A stretch of DNA of 64,000 bases. It comes from an uncultured Pseudoalteromonas sp. (GTDB lineage: Bacteria; Pseudomonadota; Gammaproteobacteria; Enterobacterales; Alteromonadaceae). The number at the start of each line of letters is the position of its first letter. Within the stretch, counting starts at the first letter, position 1. The translations under genes and the position numbers were made by a program. The stretch spans positions 248,001 to 312,000 of the forward strand of contig CANLRB010000004.1 in the NCBI GenBank assembly GCA_947493455.1, written 5' to 3'. Positions 29,070 to 38,484 of this stretch are shown here, one piece after another. The notes below the pieces were generated by a model. It saw nothing but the letters and a program-made list of their open reading frames with translations, ran no database searches and was not told where the DNA came from.

Positions 29070-30101
29070 CTATTTGTTTTTAGCGACTTGCAAAGCCAAA
29101 TTTTCGGCCACTTTTTCTAATGCAACAATTTGGTGGTGTGCATCTAGTTCTATCGCCGCTTTGGGCATTCCCCAAACGACGGACGATGCTTCATCTTGTG
29201 CAAGTGTATATGCACCAGCTTGCTTTAATTTTAATAATCCATGAGCACCATCAGCCCCCATGCCAGTCAAAAGTGCGGCCGTTACATTAGCAACTTTTAA
29301 ATGCGCAATAGAGTTGAACAAAACATCAACAGCTGGCCGGTGGCGGTTGACGGGCGCATTTTGGTCTAAATGACAATGTAAAATGCCCGCTTTTTTAACA
29401 ATACTAAAATGGTAATCCCCAGGAGCTATATATACAGTACTCGGATTTAATTTTTCACCATGTTCAGCTTCTTTTACAGTCAATTCACACGTGCGATCCA
29501 TTCGCTCCGCAAATGATGCACTGAAAACAGGCGGAATATGTTGTGTAATAACGACAGGGGGAAAGTTCTTAGGTAAACGAAGCAGCACTTCTTTAATTGC
29601 CTCAGTGCCACCAGTAGATGCGCCAATTGCAATAAGCTGATTAGTATTAAGTGGTACTTGGTTAACTGAAGCGGCAGTCATCGGCTTTGACTTAAAAGTT
29701 CGCACTTTCGCAAGGGCTGCACCTCTTACTTTTTCAATTAAGTCATCGGCATAGACTTGCATTTGCGATGCTACATTTTTGGTTGGTTTAGCTATAAAGT
29801 CAATAGCCCCAATCTCTAATGCCTCCAACGTAATCGGTGCGCCTTGTTGTGTCAAAGTTGAAATCATAATCACCGGCATTGGTCGCAATCGCATTAAATT
29901 TTTTAAAAAGCTAACACCGTCCATTTTTGGCATTTCAACATCTAACGTTAATACGTCTGGATTTAGTTTTTTAATTAAATCACGCGCTTCAAACGGATCT
30001 TCTGCACCACCAACAACCTCAATATCATGTGCTTGACTTAAAATTTCTGTTAGCAATGCTCTAATCAATGGAGAGTCATCAACAACTAACACTTTTATCA
30101 T
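29070..30101 (-). CDS. cheB: CheB, chemoreceptor methylesterase/deamidase
   Basis: CheB removes methyl groups from chemoreceptors when phosphorylated. The 343 residues have an N-terminal receiver (VLVVDDSPLIRALL, phospho-Asp in TLDVEMPKMDG) and a C-terminal esterase with the catalytic triad in IGASTGGTEAIKEVL (Ser), ITQHIPPVFSASF (His) and LLTGMGADGAHG (Asp). It is the last gene of the chemotaxis operon, 8 nt after cheD. Confidence 0.97.
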   Translation of the reverse strand: MIKVLVVDDSPLIRALLTEILSQAHDIEVVGGAEDPFEARDLIKKLNPDVLTLDVEMPKMDGVSFLKNLMRLRPMPVIMISTLTQQGAPITLEALEIGAIDFIAKPTKNVASQMQVYADDLIEKVRGAALAKVRTFKSKPMTAASVNQVPLNTNQLIAIGASTGGTEAIKEVLLRLPKNFPPVVITQHIPPVFSASFAERMDRTCELTVKEAEHGEKLNPSTVYIAPGDYHFSIVKKAGILHCHLDQNAPVNRHRPAVDVLFNSIAHLKVANVTAALLTGMGADGAHGLLKLKQAGAYTLAQDEASSVVWGMPKAAIELDAHHQIVALEKVAENLALQVAKNK

Positions 30102-30109
30102 TATATCCC

Positions 30110-30727
30110 CTAAAACAGCTCAATATCTGTGTGCGAATCTTGTTCTTCAATTTCATGCAAGTACTTGTATTCACGCTGTTTAATCGTATCGTTATGCATA
30201 CTTTTCAATTTCTTAACGGCTGCTTTTCCTGTGGTTGGCGAGAAAATAACTTTCCGTGGCCATGGGCCACCCACATCATGAGACTCAACAGACAGCCCTT
30301 CATTTTTTAAATACTCAGAAACAAAGCGAATATTACCTTCACCCACATCACTCATACCACTAATAATTTTGCCACCACCAAATAATTTAACGCGAAAGTT
30401 CTCGCGATAACCACCATTTTTAATAATTTCATTGATTAAAAACTCCATAGCCCAGTTTCCATAACGACAACTTAAACTATCGATGGTCATCGCATTAGAA
30501 GAGCGGTTAGCTGGCAGCATAAAATGATTCATACCGCCTATGCCCATTTTAATGTCATAAATACAGGCTGAGATGCACGAACCCAAAACAGTTGATATTA
30601 ATTCATCTTGTTTCGATACGTAAACTTCACCAGGTAAGATCTTAGCTACTACACTATTTCGGCCTTTATCCCAGTACCGCTTTACATGCTCAAATCCTGT
30701 TAGCGTTGGCTTAAATTCATGATGCAT
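30110..30727 (-). CDS. cheD: CheD, chemoreceptor glutamine deamidase
   Basis: CheD deamidates receptor glutamines and in some systems interacts with CheC. The approximately 205 residues contain the active-site sequence VLGSCISACIYDIKMGIGG with the catalytic Cys, followed by the His in GGMNHFMLP. I chose ATG 30727 because AGGAAGCGG lies just upstream; a GTG-like extension to 30757 would overlap cheR. No cheC or cheZ is in the window. Confidence 0.94.
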   Translation of the reverse strand: MHHEFKPTLTGFEHVKRYWDKGRNSVVAKILPGEVYVSKQDELISTVLGSCISACIYDIKMGIGGMNHFMLPANRSSNAMTIDSLSCRYGNWAMEFLINEIIKNGGYRENFRVKLFGGGKIISGMSDVGEGNIRFVSEYLKNEGLSVESHDVGGPWPRKVIFSPTTGKAAVKKLKSMHNDTIKQREYKYLHEIEEQDSHTDIELF

Positions 30728-30728
30728 A

Positions 30729-31544
30729 TTACCGCTTCCTATACATCGTTTGCCCAAGCGCAGTAAAACAAGTTTGATGCTTGCTCATACTCTCCGAATG
30801 GCCTAAAAAAAGATGACCATGGCTATGCAACATGTCAGCATAGCGTTCAAACAACGTCTCTTTAGTCTGCTTATCAAAATAAATAACCACATTGCGACAG
30901 AAAATTACATCAAAGAGGCCATTCATTGGCCATTGCTGTAATAAGTTAAGCCGTTTAAATGAAATCATTTTTCTCAACTCTGGCTTAATTTTAAATGTCT
31001 CTTGATTTTTACTTCTAAGAAACCAGCGTTTAATTAATTCATCATCGATGCCTGTGACTGAACTCGCAGAATACTCTCCAGCACTTGCTTTTTCGAGCAC
31101 GTTTGAATCTAAGTCCGTTGCGAGAATTTTCACATCCCAATTACTTGGAAAACGGCTGTGTAATGTCATCGCTATTGAATAAGGCTCTTCACCCGTTGAA
31201 CAACCTGCAGACCATACTCTCACCCGACGAGACTTGCTATTTGTTTTTAATAACTCAGGTATAATATCATTTTTCAGCGAGTCAAAATGGTAAGGCTCAC
31301 GAAAAAATGACGTTAAATTGGTGGTAATTGAATTAATAAAATGACTGAACTCCTGCTCTTTATGTGTTTCTAAATACGCCAAGTATTGAGAGAAGCTTTT
31401 TAGCTTTAATGCCCTGATCCTGCGGGCCAAACGAGAGTACACCATTTCTTTTTTATGCTCGCCAAGCACAATCCCACACGCGTGATAAACCATATCCGTG
31501 ATTTGCGTAAACTCGTCTGCCGTTAATAAAAATTCCTTAGCCAC
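30729..31544 (-). CDS. cheR: CheR, chemoreceptor methyltransferase
   Basis: CheR methylates receptor glutamates using SAM. The 271 residues show the N-terminal helical domain, the SAM-binding motif VWSAGCSTGEEPYSIAM and the conserved DVIFCRNVVIYFD. The beta-subdomain that docks onto receptor C-terminal pentapeptides should lie near residues 170-190. This matters here because the adjacent receptor ends in such a peptide. The gene follows the receptor gene by 41 nt. Confidence 0.96.
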   Translation of the reverse strand: MAKEFLLTADEFTQITDMVYHACGIVLGEHKKEMVYSRLARRIRALKLKSFSQYLAYLETHKEQEFSHFINSITTNLTSFFREPYHFDSLKNDIIPELLKTNSKSRRVRVWSAGCSTGEEPYSIAMTLHSRFPSNWDVKILATDLDSNVLEKASAGEYSASSVTGIDDELIKRWFLRSKNQETFKIKPELRKMISFKRLNLLQQWPMNGLFDVIFCRNVVIYFDKQTKETLFERYADMLHSHGHLFLGHSESMSKHQTCFTALGQTMYRKR

Positions 31545-31585
31545 AACAACCTCTAACTTACAAATAGATGAGCCCTAGCAACACA

Positions 31586-34500
31586 CTAGAACTCTTCCCA
31601 TTCTTCGGATGACTCGATGAAATTATCACCTGAAGGCGCTGGGCTTTCTGCCATTCGTTCAGCTCGAGATGGGGCCGCTATGCGAGCCGCAGGTTTAGCC
31701 GATGGAGTATGTGAAGAGGCAACTATCGCCTGAGCACTACCTCCAGCCGCTGCATTAAAGAAACTAAGAGACTGGCGCATGCCATTGGCTTGTTCCGCCA
31801 TTGATTCACTCGCAGCTGAGGCTTGCTCCACCAGCGCTGCATTTTGTTGCGTCATTTCATCCATTTGAGTAATCGCTTTATTCACTTGCTCGATACCTGA
31901 ACTTTGCTCTTCAGACGCAATTGAAATATCCGCGATCATTTCGGTCACGCGCTGAACCGATGCGACAATTTCTTGCAATGTTTCTCCTGACTCATTGACC
32001 AACAAGGTACCATCTTCAACTTTACTCACACTGTCGCGAATTAAGTCTTTAATTTCTTTTGCAGCCGCCGCCGAGCGCTGTGCAAGATTGCGAACCTCAC
32101 CAGCAACCACCGCAAAGCCTCGACCTTGTTCACCAGCTCTCGCCGCCTCAACCGCGGCATTAAGCGCTAATAGATTTGTTTGAAAGGCGATTTCATCAAT
32201 CACTCCGATAATATCGGAAATCTTTTTACTAGAATCATTTATCTCAGCCATACTCGAAACAGCTCGATTCACTACCTCGCCACCGCGTTGCGCCTTATCT
32301 CGCGTATCCGCTGCCAGCTCATTGGCCACTTTCGCGTTGTCTGCGTTTTGTCTTACAGTACTGGTCATTTCTTCCATGCTTGATGCAGTCTCTTCGAGTG
32401 ACGAGGCCTGTTCCTCAGTACGTTGACTTAAGTCCGCATTACCTTGTGAAATTTCCTCGGCCCCACTTGCGACAAGATTCGAAGCGACACTAATTTTTTC
32501 AATAACTTCAGTAAGTTTTTCAGCTGTACTATTAGCGTCGCGTTTGAGTTTATCAAACGAACCTTGATAATCTGTATCAATGCGCTGCGTCAAATCACCA
32601 TGTGCCATTGAATCAAGCATACTTGCTGTTTCATTAATCACGCCGTCGGCAATCTCAACAAGTGAGTTCAAGCCTTTTGCTAAGTTTAAGAAGAATCCTT
32701 GTTTACCTTCTTCTAAAATCCGAGTATCAAGTTGACCTGCCCCTGCATCTTGAATAAGTGAATCGATTTCTCGTTCAATAGCGACTTCATCGGTGCGATC
32801 AACCCATTCGACAACCGTTCCTAGTCGAGCGTTCTCTTTCGATACAATTGGATTAGCCGTTAACGCAAAAGTACGGCCTCCCACTGAAATTTCAGTTTTA
32901 TAGGTCGATGTAAGTTTTTCAATCATACCTTGTTGATGTGCAGGATTTTTATGGAATACATCCATATTAGAACCCAACAAGGTTTGCGAATTGAAGTTAG
33001 GTAAATCTTTTATAATATCGGTTTCAGCATTGCGCATCATCGCAACTACAGCATTGTTCATATATACAATGTTATTTTCTTTATCTGCGATCATTGTATT
33101 TGTTGCCACTGTATCGAGTGCTTGCCTAACTCGAGCATTTTCGTTAGCAACCGCAATTTCTTTTTCACGCGTAGCCAACTGCTCAGTAATATCACTCCAT
33201 TCAACCACAGTACCGAGGCGCTCACCGCCATCCGCAAACACAGGTGTCGCAATTAAATCAAATGTCAGCCCAGCTAATTTCAATTGGGTATTATATACCG
33301 AGGTAAGCTTCGCGAGCATATTACGCTGATGAGCCGGATTTTTATGGAAGTCATCAACACAGGTACCAATTAAGGTATTAACATTAAATTTAGGTAATTC
33401 AGATTGTAAAACTGACTCGTTTTTACGCAGCATCTCAACAACAGCGTCGTTAGTGTAAACAATATTTAAATCAGCATCGGCCATCATTACATTGGCTTGA
33501 CAGACCTTTAAAGCGCTGGCGATACGCGCATTTTTAGCTGATTCTTCTTGTGCTATTTTTTGTGCTGCCAACTCTTCAGTAATATCGGACCACTCAACCA
33601 CAGTACCTAGTCGCGTACCCTCGTCATCAAAAACAGGTGTTGCAATAAGGTCAAATGTGAGTCCAGCGAGCTCTAACTTGGTATTATAGACTGAAGATAA
33701 TTTCTCGAGCATGGCGCGTTGATGAGCTGGATTTTTATGGAAATCATCAACACAAGTACCTACAAGCGCATTTACATCAAATCTAGGTAATACTGTTTGT
33801 AAATCACGCTCATTATTACGCAGCATCTCGACTACTGCGTCATTAGTGTAAACAATATTTAAGTCTTCATCAGCCATCATTACGTTGGCTTGACAAACCT
33901 TTAATGCACTGGCGATACGCGCATTTTTTGCAGCTTCTTCTTGTGCAATTTTTTGTGCTGCTAGTTCTTCAGTAATGTCGGCCCATTCAACCACAGTACC
34001 TAATCGTGCTCCATCGTCGTCAAAAACAGGTGTCGCGATAAGGTCAAAGGTGAGTCCCGCTAGTTCTAATTTTGTGTTGTATACAGATTTCAGATTGGCC
34101 AGCATGCCGCGCTGATGGGCAGGATTTTTATGGAAGTCATCAACACAAGTACCTATGAGTGTATTTACATTAAACTTAGGCAACACAGACTGCAATTGAT
34201 GCTCGTTCTTTTGCAACATTTCAACGACGGCATCATTGGTATAAACAATATTTAAGTCTTCGTCAGCCATCATCACATTGGCCTGACACACTTTTAAAGC
34301 ATTCGCTATACGTGAATTTATAGCAGCTTCTTTTTGTGCTTTTTGCTGCGCAGCTAGCTCCTGTGTAATATCTTCCCACTCAACAACCGTACCTAAGCGC
34401 TCACCCTTATCATTAAATAACGGCGTTGCAATGAGATCAAAATGAAGCCCTGCAACCTCAAGCTTAGTTTTATAAACAGACGACAGATTAGCCAGCATAC

Positions 34501-35095
34501 TTCGCTGATGGCTTGGATTTTTGTGGAATACATCAACACATGTCCCTTTTAAAGAGTCAACATTAAGGTTAGGCAGCGCCGCACGCAAAACAGCTTCATT
34601 GCCTTTAAGCATTTGAGTAACAGAGTCATTTGCATAGGTAATGACGAGGTCGTTGTCAGCTAACATTACATTGGCCTGACACACGTCTAATGCTTTAAGT
34701 AAACTTTCAGTATTGCTATGCGTTGCTTGCTGCGGCTTCACTCGTACTGCTTCGACTTGCTCTACAGGGGCCGCTTTAAAACATTTATTAATCGCTTTAA
34801 AAAAACTCGGAAAATTATCTTGTGGCAATTCATCAAGTCGGTCAAAGTCCTGACGCATAAGGAGAGGAAGACTTGCTTCAACAAGTGTCATTTTATCAGC
34901 AAGACTCGAAACTGCTTGGTGTAAAATATAAAATGCGCCTAACGTCGCGATAACAAATATCACAGTCGCAGTCATCGTATTCTGATCGAAGCTAATTCCT
35001 GCAAGCTGTAAGCTAATAAAAAAACCGAGCAATATAACAACAGCAGCTACATATAGCTTGTTCATTACCCTTACCTTTGAATTTGAATTCTCCAT
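31586..35095 (-). CDS. Chemoreceptor (MCP) with five tandem PAS repeats
   Basis: This receptor of about 1169 residues has two N-terminal membrane segments separated by a loop of only a few residues, so it has no periplasmic sensor. Five PAS-like units of 131 residues follow, then a HAMP-like linker and a cytoplasmic signalling domain with the hairpin tip EIAFQTNLLALNAAVEAARA. The protein ends EEWEEF, matching the xWxxF docking peptide used by CheR and CheB. Units 1-4 share VCQANVM; unit 5 has TVATNTM. I chose ATG 35095, preceded by GGGGGCGAG; a TTG at 35128 would overlap cheW. The stimulus is unknown. Confidence 0.93.
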   Translation of the reverse strand: MENSNSKVRVMNKLYVAAVVILLGFFISLQLAGISFDQNTMTATVIFVIATLGAFYILHQAVSSLADKMTLVEASLPLLMRQDFDRLDELPQDNFPSFFKAINKCFKAAPVEQVEAVRVKPQQATHSNTESLLKALDVCQANVMLADNDLVITYANDSVTQMLKGNEAVLRAALPNLNVDSLKGTCVDVFHKNPSHQRSMLANLSSVYKTKLEVAGLHFDLIATPLFNDKGERLGTVVEWEDITQELAAQQKAQKEAAINSRIANALKVCQANVMMADEDLNIVYTNDAVVEMLQKNEHQLQSVLPKFNVNTLIGTCVDDFHKNPAHQRGMLANLKSVYNTKLELAGLTFDLIATPVFDDDGARLGTVVEWADITEELAAQKIAQEEAAKNARIASALKVCQANVMMADEDLNIVYTNDAVVEMLRNNERDLQTVLPRFDVNALVGTCVDDFHKNPAHQRAMLEKLSSVYNTKLELAGLTFDLIATPVFDDEGTRLGTVVEWSDITEELAAQKIAQEESAKNARIASALKVCQANVMMADADLNIVYTNDAVVEMLRKNESVLQSELPKFNVNTLIGTCVDDFHKNPAHQRNMLAKLTSVYNTQLKLAGLTFDLIATPVFADGGERLGTVVEWSDITEQLATREKEIAVANENARVRQALDTVATNTMIADKENNIVYMNNAVVAMMRNAETDIIKDLPNFNSQTLLGSNMDVFHKNPAHQQGMIEKLTSTYKTEISVGGRTFALTANPIVSKENARLGTVVEWVDRTDEVAIEREIDSLIQDAGAGQLDTRILEEGKQGFFLNLAKGLNSLVEIADGVINETASMLDSMAHGDLTQRIDTDYQGSFDKLKRDANSTAEKLTEVIEKISVASNLVASGAEEISQGNADLSQRTEEQASSLEETASSMEEMTSTVRQNADNAKVANELAADTRDKAQRGGEVVNRAVSSMAEINDSSKKISDIIGVIDEIAFQTNLLALNAAVEAARAGEQGRGFAVVAGEVRNLAQRSAAAAKEIKDLIRDSVSKVEDGTLLVNESGETLQEIVASVQRVTEMIADISIASEEQSSGIEQVNKAITQMDEMTQQNAALVEQASAASESMAEQANGMRQSLSFFNAAAGGSAQAIVASSHTPSAKPAARIAAPSRAERMAESPAPSGDNFIESSEEWEEF
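32729..34693 (-). repeat. Five 393-bp coding repeats (PAS units) within the chemoreceptor gene
   Basis: The unit starts are at 34693, 34300, 33907, 33514 and 33121, an exact 393-bp (131-codon) spacing with no indels. The cysteine codons of units 1-4 at 34681, 34288, 33895 and 33502 confirm the register. Units 2, 3 and 4 are the closest in DNA and protein sequence; unit 5 is the most divergent. This points to tandem duplication with later drift or gene conversion. Confidence 0.92.
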
Positions 35096-35120
35096 CTCGC
35101 CCCCTTTAAGGTTTTCTGGA

Positions 35121-35621
35121 TTATGCAACCACTTCTGATTCTTTAACTAAATTAAGTACGCGTTCCAAATGCAGTAGAACAACCATTTTCTCTCCTACAT
35201 TCACTAACCCCCTAACAAACTCTGAGTTATCAGTATTATGTATATCGGGTACGTCACTGGCTTGCGATTCCGAAATGCTATAAACATCTGATACACCATC
35301 GACCACCAGCCCCATGATTTTGACACCCTGCTTTAACTCAACTTTCACGACAATAACCACAGTTGTTGGACAGTATTTAATAGAGGGAAGTCCAAACCTC
35401 AGCCGCAGATCGATAATCGGTACAATTGTGCCACGTAGATTGATCGCACCTTTTACATAGATAGGTGCATTAGGTATCGCTGTGATTTCTTCCCACCCTC
35501 GAATCTCTTGCACAGCAAGAATATCAACACCATACTCTTCCTCATCCATAATAAAAGTTAAGAACTGCCGAATGTTTTGTTCATCTAATTCGGAGTCTGT
35601 GAGTGCTAGTTCACCATTCAT
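35121..35621 (-). CDS. cheW: CheW, chemotaxis coupling protein
   Basis: CheW links receptors to CheA in signalling arrays. The 166 residues form one CheW (SH3-like) domain with ILAVQEIRGWEEITAIPNAP, KGAINLRGTIVPIIDLRLRF and GLVVDGVSDVYSI. The start ATG 35621 overlaps the cheA stop in an ATGA arrangement and has AGAGGTG upstream. It lies directly before the receptor gene. Confidence 0.96.
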   Translation of the reverse strand: MNGELALTDSELDEQNIRQFLTFIMDEEEYGVDILAVQEIRGWEEITAIPNAPIYVKGAINLRGTIVPIIDLRLRFGLPSIKYCPTTVVIVVKVELKQGVKIMGLVVDGVSDVYSISESQASDVPDIHNTDNSEFVRGLVNVGEKMVVLLHLERVLNLVKESEVVA

Positions 35622-37678
35622 GAATTCACCTCTGTATCCACATGACCTAAATTCAATTCCTGACTGCCTGCTTTTTTAAGACCTGCCAACTTAATCAATC
35701 CGGTAATGTCGACAATAAGAGAAACCCGGCCATCGCCGAGAATAGTCGCCCCAGATACCCCTTCCACTTTTTGATAATTAGCTTCTAAACTTTTAATAAC
35801 AACTTGTTGCTGAGCCAGCAAATCATCCACCAATAGCCCGACCTTTTGATTGTCACTTTCTACAATGACTAGTAGGCCTTTATTGAGTTCTTCGATTGCG
35901 CCAGAATGATTAAAAATACGGTGTAGTCGCAATATAGGAATGTACTCATCACGTAAACGCAAAACGTCAACCCCACCACCGACACAATTCACTTTATCAA
36001 GCTCAATTTGCAGAGATTCAACAATTGAAATAAGAGGAATAATATAAGTGTGTTCACCGATAGTAACGAGTTGCCCATCCAATATAGCTAATGTTAGAGG
36101 AAGGCGAATAGTGAACGTTGAGCCTATCCCCTGTGCAGACGTCACTTCAATCGACCCATTTAACGCTTGAATATTTCGGCGCACTACGTCCATACCAACA
36201 CCGCGACCGGAAATATCGCTTACTTCATCGGCAGTTGAAAAACCAGGCATGAAAATGAGTTCATTAATCTCATCATCGCTCAACTCATCGTCAGGTTGAA
36301 TCAAATTATTTTGAACTGCTTTTTGTTTTATTTTCTTCGTATTCAACCCGTTACCATCATCCATGATTTCAATCACAATATTGCCCCCCTGATGAAAGGC
36401 ATTTAATGTCACTGTGCCAACAGGATCTTTGCCCGCTTCCATCCGCTCTTCAGGTGTTTCCAAGCCATGATCCAGTGAATTGCGTACAAGATGAACCATA
36501 GGATCAGATATTTTTTCCATCACCGTTTTATCTAACTCTGTTTGTTCCCCAAGCAACTTAAGCTCGACTTGTTTACCTAACTTCTGTGACGTATCTCTCA
36601 CTAAGCGCGGAAAGCGGCTAAATACAAAACTAATTGGAAGCATACGAATACGCATAACGCTTTCTTGTAAATCACGCGTATTGTGAGCAAGTTGTGCTAA
36701 CCCTTCTTGCAAAGCGACCACTTTATTTTCGGTAATTTCCCCCTCTCCTAACTGGGTTAGCATCGCCTGCGTAATAACAAGCTCGCCTACCATATTAATA
36801 AGTGAATCAACCTTATCAATACTGACCCGAATAGAGGTTGTTTCTGCATTTGATTTCGCCGCGACGCTTTTTCTTTCTACAGGTGTATTTTCAGGCTCTA
36901 TAGATTCATCTACCGCAACTTTTGCAGGTTCATCGTTAGATGCTGTTTCCATATCATCAGAAAACAAGCCGCCACATAGTGTAATCTTAATTTCGGCATC
37001 ATCTTCAACCCATTCAAAAACTTCTTTTATTGCCGCTTCACCTTTATCGGTTGTCAAAAAGAATACCCAACTGATATAGCAATCGTCTGATGAGAGGTCA
37101 TTTATGTCAGGAATCCCGTCAACGTGAGCATTGACTTCGAGTTCGCCGAGACCTGCTAACTCTTGAATTAAATAAAGCGGTTCATTACCTGTTTTAAATA
37201 AGTGGTGTTGTGGTTCAAAGCTAACTTCATAGGTATCAAGGGATGAATCACTTTCAATAGTAACCGGCTGCTCTACTGGTGCAGAGACCTCACCGTTGAG
37301 TATCAATTCGAATTCTTTTTTTAATGTATTGGAGTTTGTTAAATCAGGTTCAGTGCCCGCCTGAAGTGAGGTCAGCATCTCTCTTAAACAATCAACCGCT
37401 TGCAAGAATAAATTAACGTGTTCAGCCGTTAAGTCTCGCTGTCCTTCTCGAATTTGATCAAGTAAGGTCTCTAGCACATGAGTGAAGTCTGAAACTGACG
37501 TAAATCCAAATGTACCACTGCCTCCTTTAATCGAATGTGCGGCACGAAAAATCGTATTAACCGTCTCTGAATCCAGATCTCCGGGTTGCAAATTGAGCAA
37601 CTCAGATTCCATTACATCGAGCCCTTCAAAGCTTTCTTCAAAAAAAACTTCAAAGAATTGACTGAGATCTATGCTCAT
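35618..37678 (-). CDS. cheA: CheA, chemotaxis histidine kinase
   Basis: CheA autophosphorylates and passes phosphate to CheY and CheB. The 686 residues show an HPt domain with His48 in RAAHSIKGGSGTFGF, a poorly conserved middle region (about 140-270), the dimerisation helix start MVGELVITQAML, the HATPase with VRNSLDHGLETPEER and GRGVGMDVVRRN, and a C-terminal CheW-like domain. ATG 37678 has a strong AGGGGGCAGG ribosome site. It is 12 nt downstream of cheY. Confidence 0.97.
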   Translation of the reverse strand: MSIDLSQFFEVFFEESFEGLDVMESELLNLQPGDLDSETVNTIFRAAHSIKGGSGTFGFTSVSDFTHVLETLLDQIREGQRDLTAEHVNLFLQAVDCLREMLTSLQAGTEPDLTNSNTLKKEFELILNGEVSAPVEQPVTIESDSSLDTYEVSFEPQHHLFKTGNEPLYLIQELAGLGELEVNAHVDGIPDINDLSSDDCYISWVFFLTTDKGEAAIKEVFEWVEDDAEIKITLCGGLFSDDMETASNDEPAKVAVDESIEPENTPVERKSVAAKSNAETTSIRVSIDKVDSLINMVGELVITQAMLTQLGEGEITENKVVALQEGLAQLAHNTRDLQESVMRIRMLPISFVFSRFPRLVRDTSQKLGKQVELKLLGEQTELDKTVMEKISDPMVHLVRNSLDHGLETPEERMEAGKDPVGTVTLNAFHQGGNIVIEIMDDGNGLNTKKIKQKAVQNNLIQPDDELSDDEINELIFMPGFSTADEVSDISGRGVGMDVVRRNIQALNGSIEVTSAQGIGSTFTIRLPLTLAILDGQLVTIGEHTYIIPLISIVESLQIELDKVNCVGGGVDVLRLRDEYIPILRLHRIFNHSGAIEELNKGLLVIVESDNQKVGLLVDDLLAQQQVVIKSLEANYQKVEGVSGATILGDGRVSLIVDITGLIKLAGLKKAGSQELNLGHVDTEVNS

Positions 37679-37690
37679 CCTGCCCCCTAG

Positions 37691-38053
37691 TTATCGAATA
37701 ACTTTTTTAATTACCGCTAGCAGTTGGTCTGGGTTAAAAGGTTTGACAATCCATCCTGTAGCGCCTGCAGCTTTACCTTCAGACTTTTTCTCCAAGCCCG
37801 ATTCAGTGGTTAGCATCAGCATCGGAGTAAATTTATAATTCGGCAGCGCTCTCAATTCTCGAATCAGTGTAATCCCATCCATAATAGGCATGTTCACATC
37901 GGAAATTACGGCATCAAAACTTTGCCCTTTTGCAATTTCTAATGCTTCACTGCCATCTTTAGCTTCGGTTACATCAAACCCTGCTTTTTTTAATGTAAAG
38001 CCAACCATTTGTCTCATTGATGCAGAATCATCAACCGCCAAAATTTTCTTCAT
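37691..38053 (-). CDS. cheY: CheY-like response regulator
   Basis: This is a single receiver domain of 120 residues. The acidic pocket is in AVDDSASMRQMV, the phospho-acceptor is Asp52 in ISDVNMPIMDG, the threonine is in LTTESG, and the lysine is in IVKPFNPDQL. In this operon it is the probable output or phosphate sink for CheA. Whether it acts on flagellar motors cannot be told, as no flagellar gene is nearby. Confidence 0.95.
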   Translation of the reverse strand: MKKILAVDDSASMRQMVGFTLKKAGFDVTEAKDGSEALEIAKGQSFDAVISDVNMPIMDGITLIRELRALPNYKFTPMLMLTTESGLEKKSEGKAAGATGWIVKPFNPDQLLAVIKKVIR

Positions 38054-38071
38054 ATTTGACCTCTAAAGTAC

Positions 38072-38344
38072 TTAAGATAAGGCTAGATATTGCTGTAATC
38101 CCAACGTGTTAACAGCGTCGCGAAATGCATCACTTTCACCATGCCAAGATATTTTATGTTCTGTTTTCAACAGCGCATTTTGCAACGAACACAGCAGTTG
38201 AATTGACGCCGTGTCTGCACGCGCCACATGTGATATGTCTATCACTACATCGGTGTGTTCAGAGAGATAAGCAATGAGTTCCTGCTGTAATTCCGATACA
38301 TTGTTTATTATTAATTCCGACGGTAACTGATACATATTACTCAT
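38072..38344 (-). CDS. STAS-domain protein heading the chemotaxis operon
   Basis: This 90-residue single STAS domain is related to anti-sigma-factor antagonists. The segment ISHVARADTASIQLLCSLQN corresponds to the loop whose Ser/Thr is phosphorylated in SpoIIAA-type proteins; here a threonine sits at that place. It lies 18 nt before cheY and is the first gene of the operon. Such STAS genes accompany some alternative chemotaxis clusters; their role is not established. Confidence 0.88.
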   Translation of the reverse strand: MSNMYQLPSELIINNVSELQQELIAYLSEHTDVVIDISHVARADTASIQLLCSLQNALLKTEHKISWHGESDAFRDAVNTLGLQQYLALS

Positions 38345-38484
38345 TCCATGTTCGCTTCATTTTAAGCGTAGTCGCGAAATGATGATTTGCCAGAAAAAAT
38401 AAAAATTAATTAAACTGAATTAGCACGTTAGAAAAGATTTTTTAAAGCCGCGCGACGAAATAAAACACGGCTTTAGCGGTTGTT

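Noticed and set aside
32991-33329. 112-codon plus-strand ORF inside the chemoreceptor gene
   Set aside because: It is antisense to the conserved PAS repeats, has no ribosome site, and encodes a hydrophobic sequence typical of antisense shadows.
32729-34693. Regular repeats considered as CRISPR or other array
   Set aside because: The 393-bp period is in-frame coding sequence for PAS domains, not short repeats with spacers.
38436-38469. AAAGCCG/CGGCTTT inverted repeat between the SCO gene and the STAS gene
   Set aside because: The 7-bp arms are 17 nt apart and neither strand has a T run, so a terminator call is not supported.
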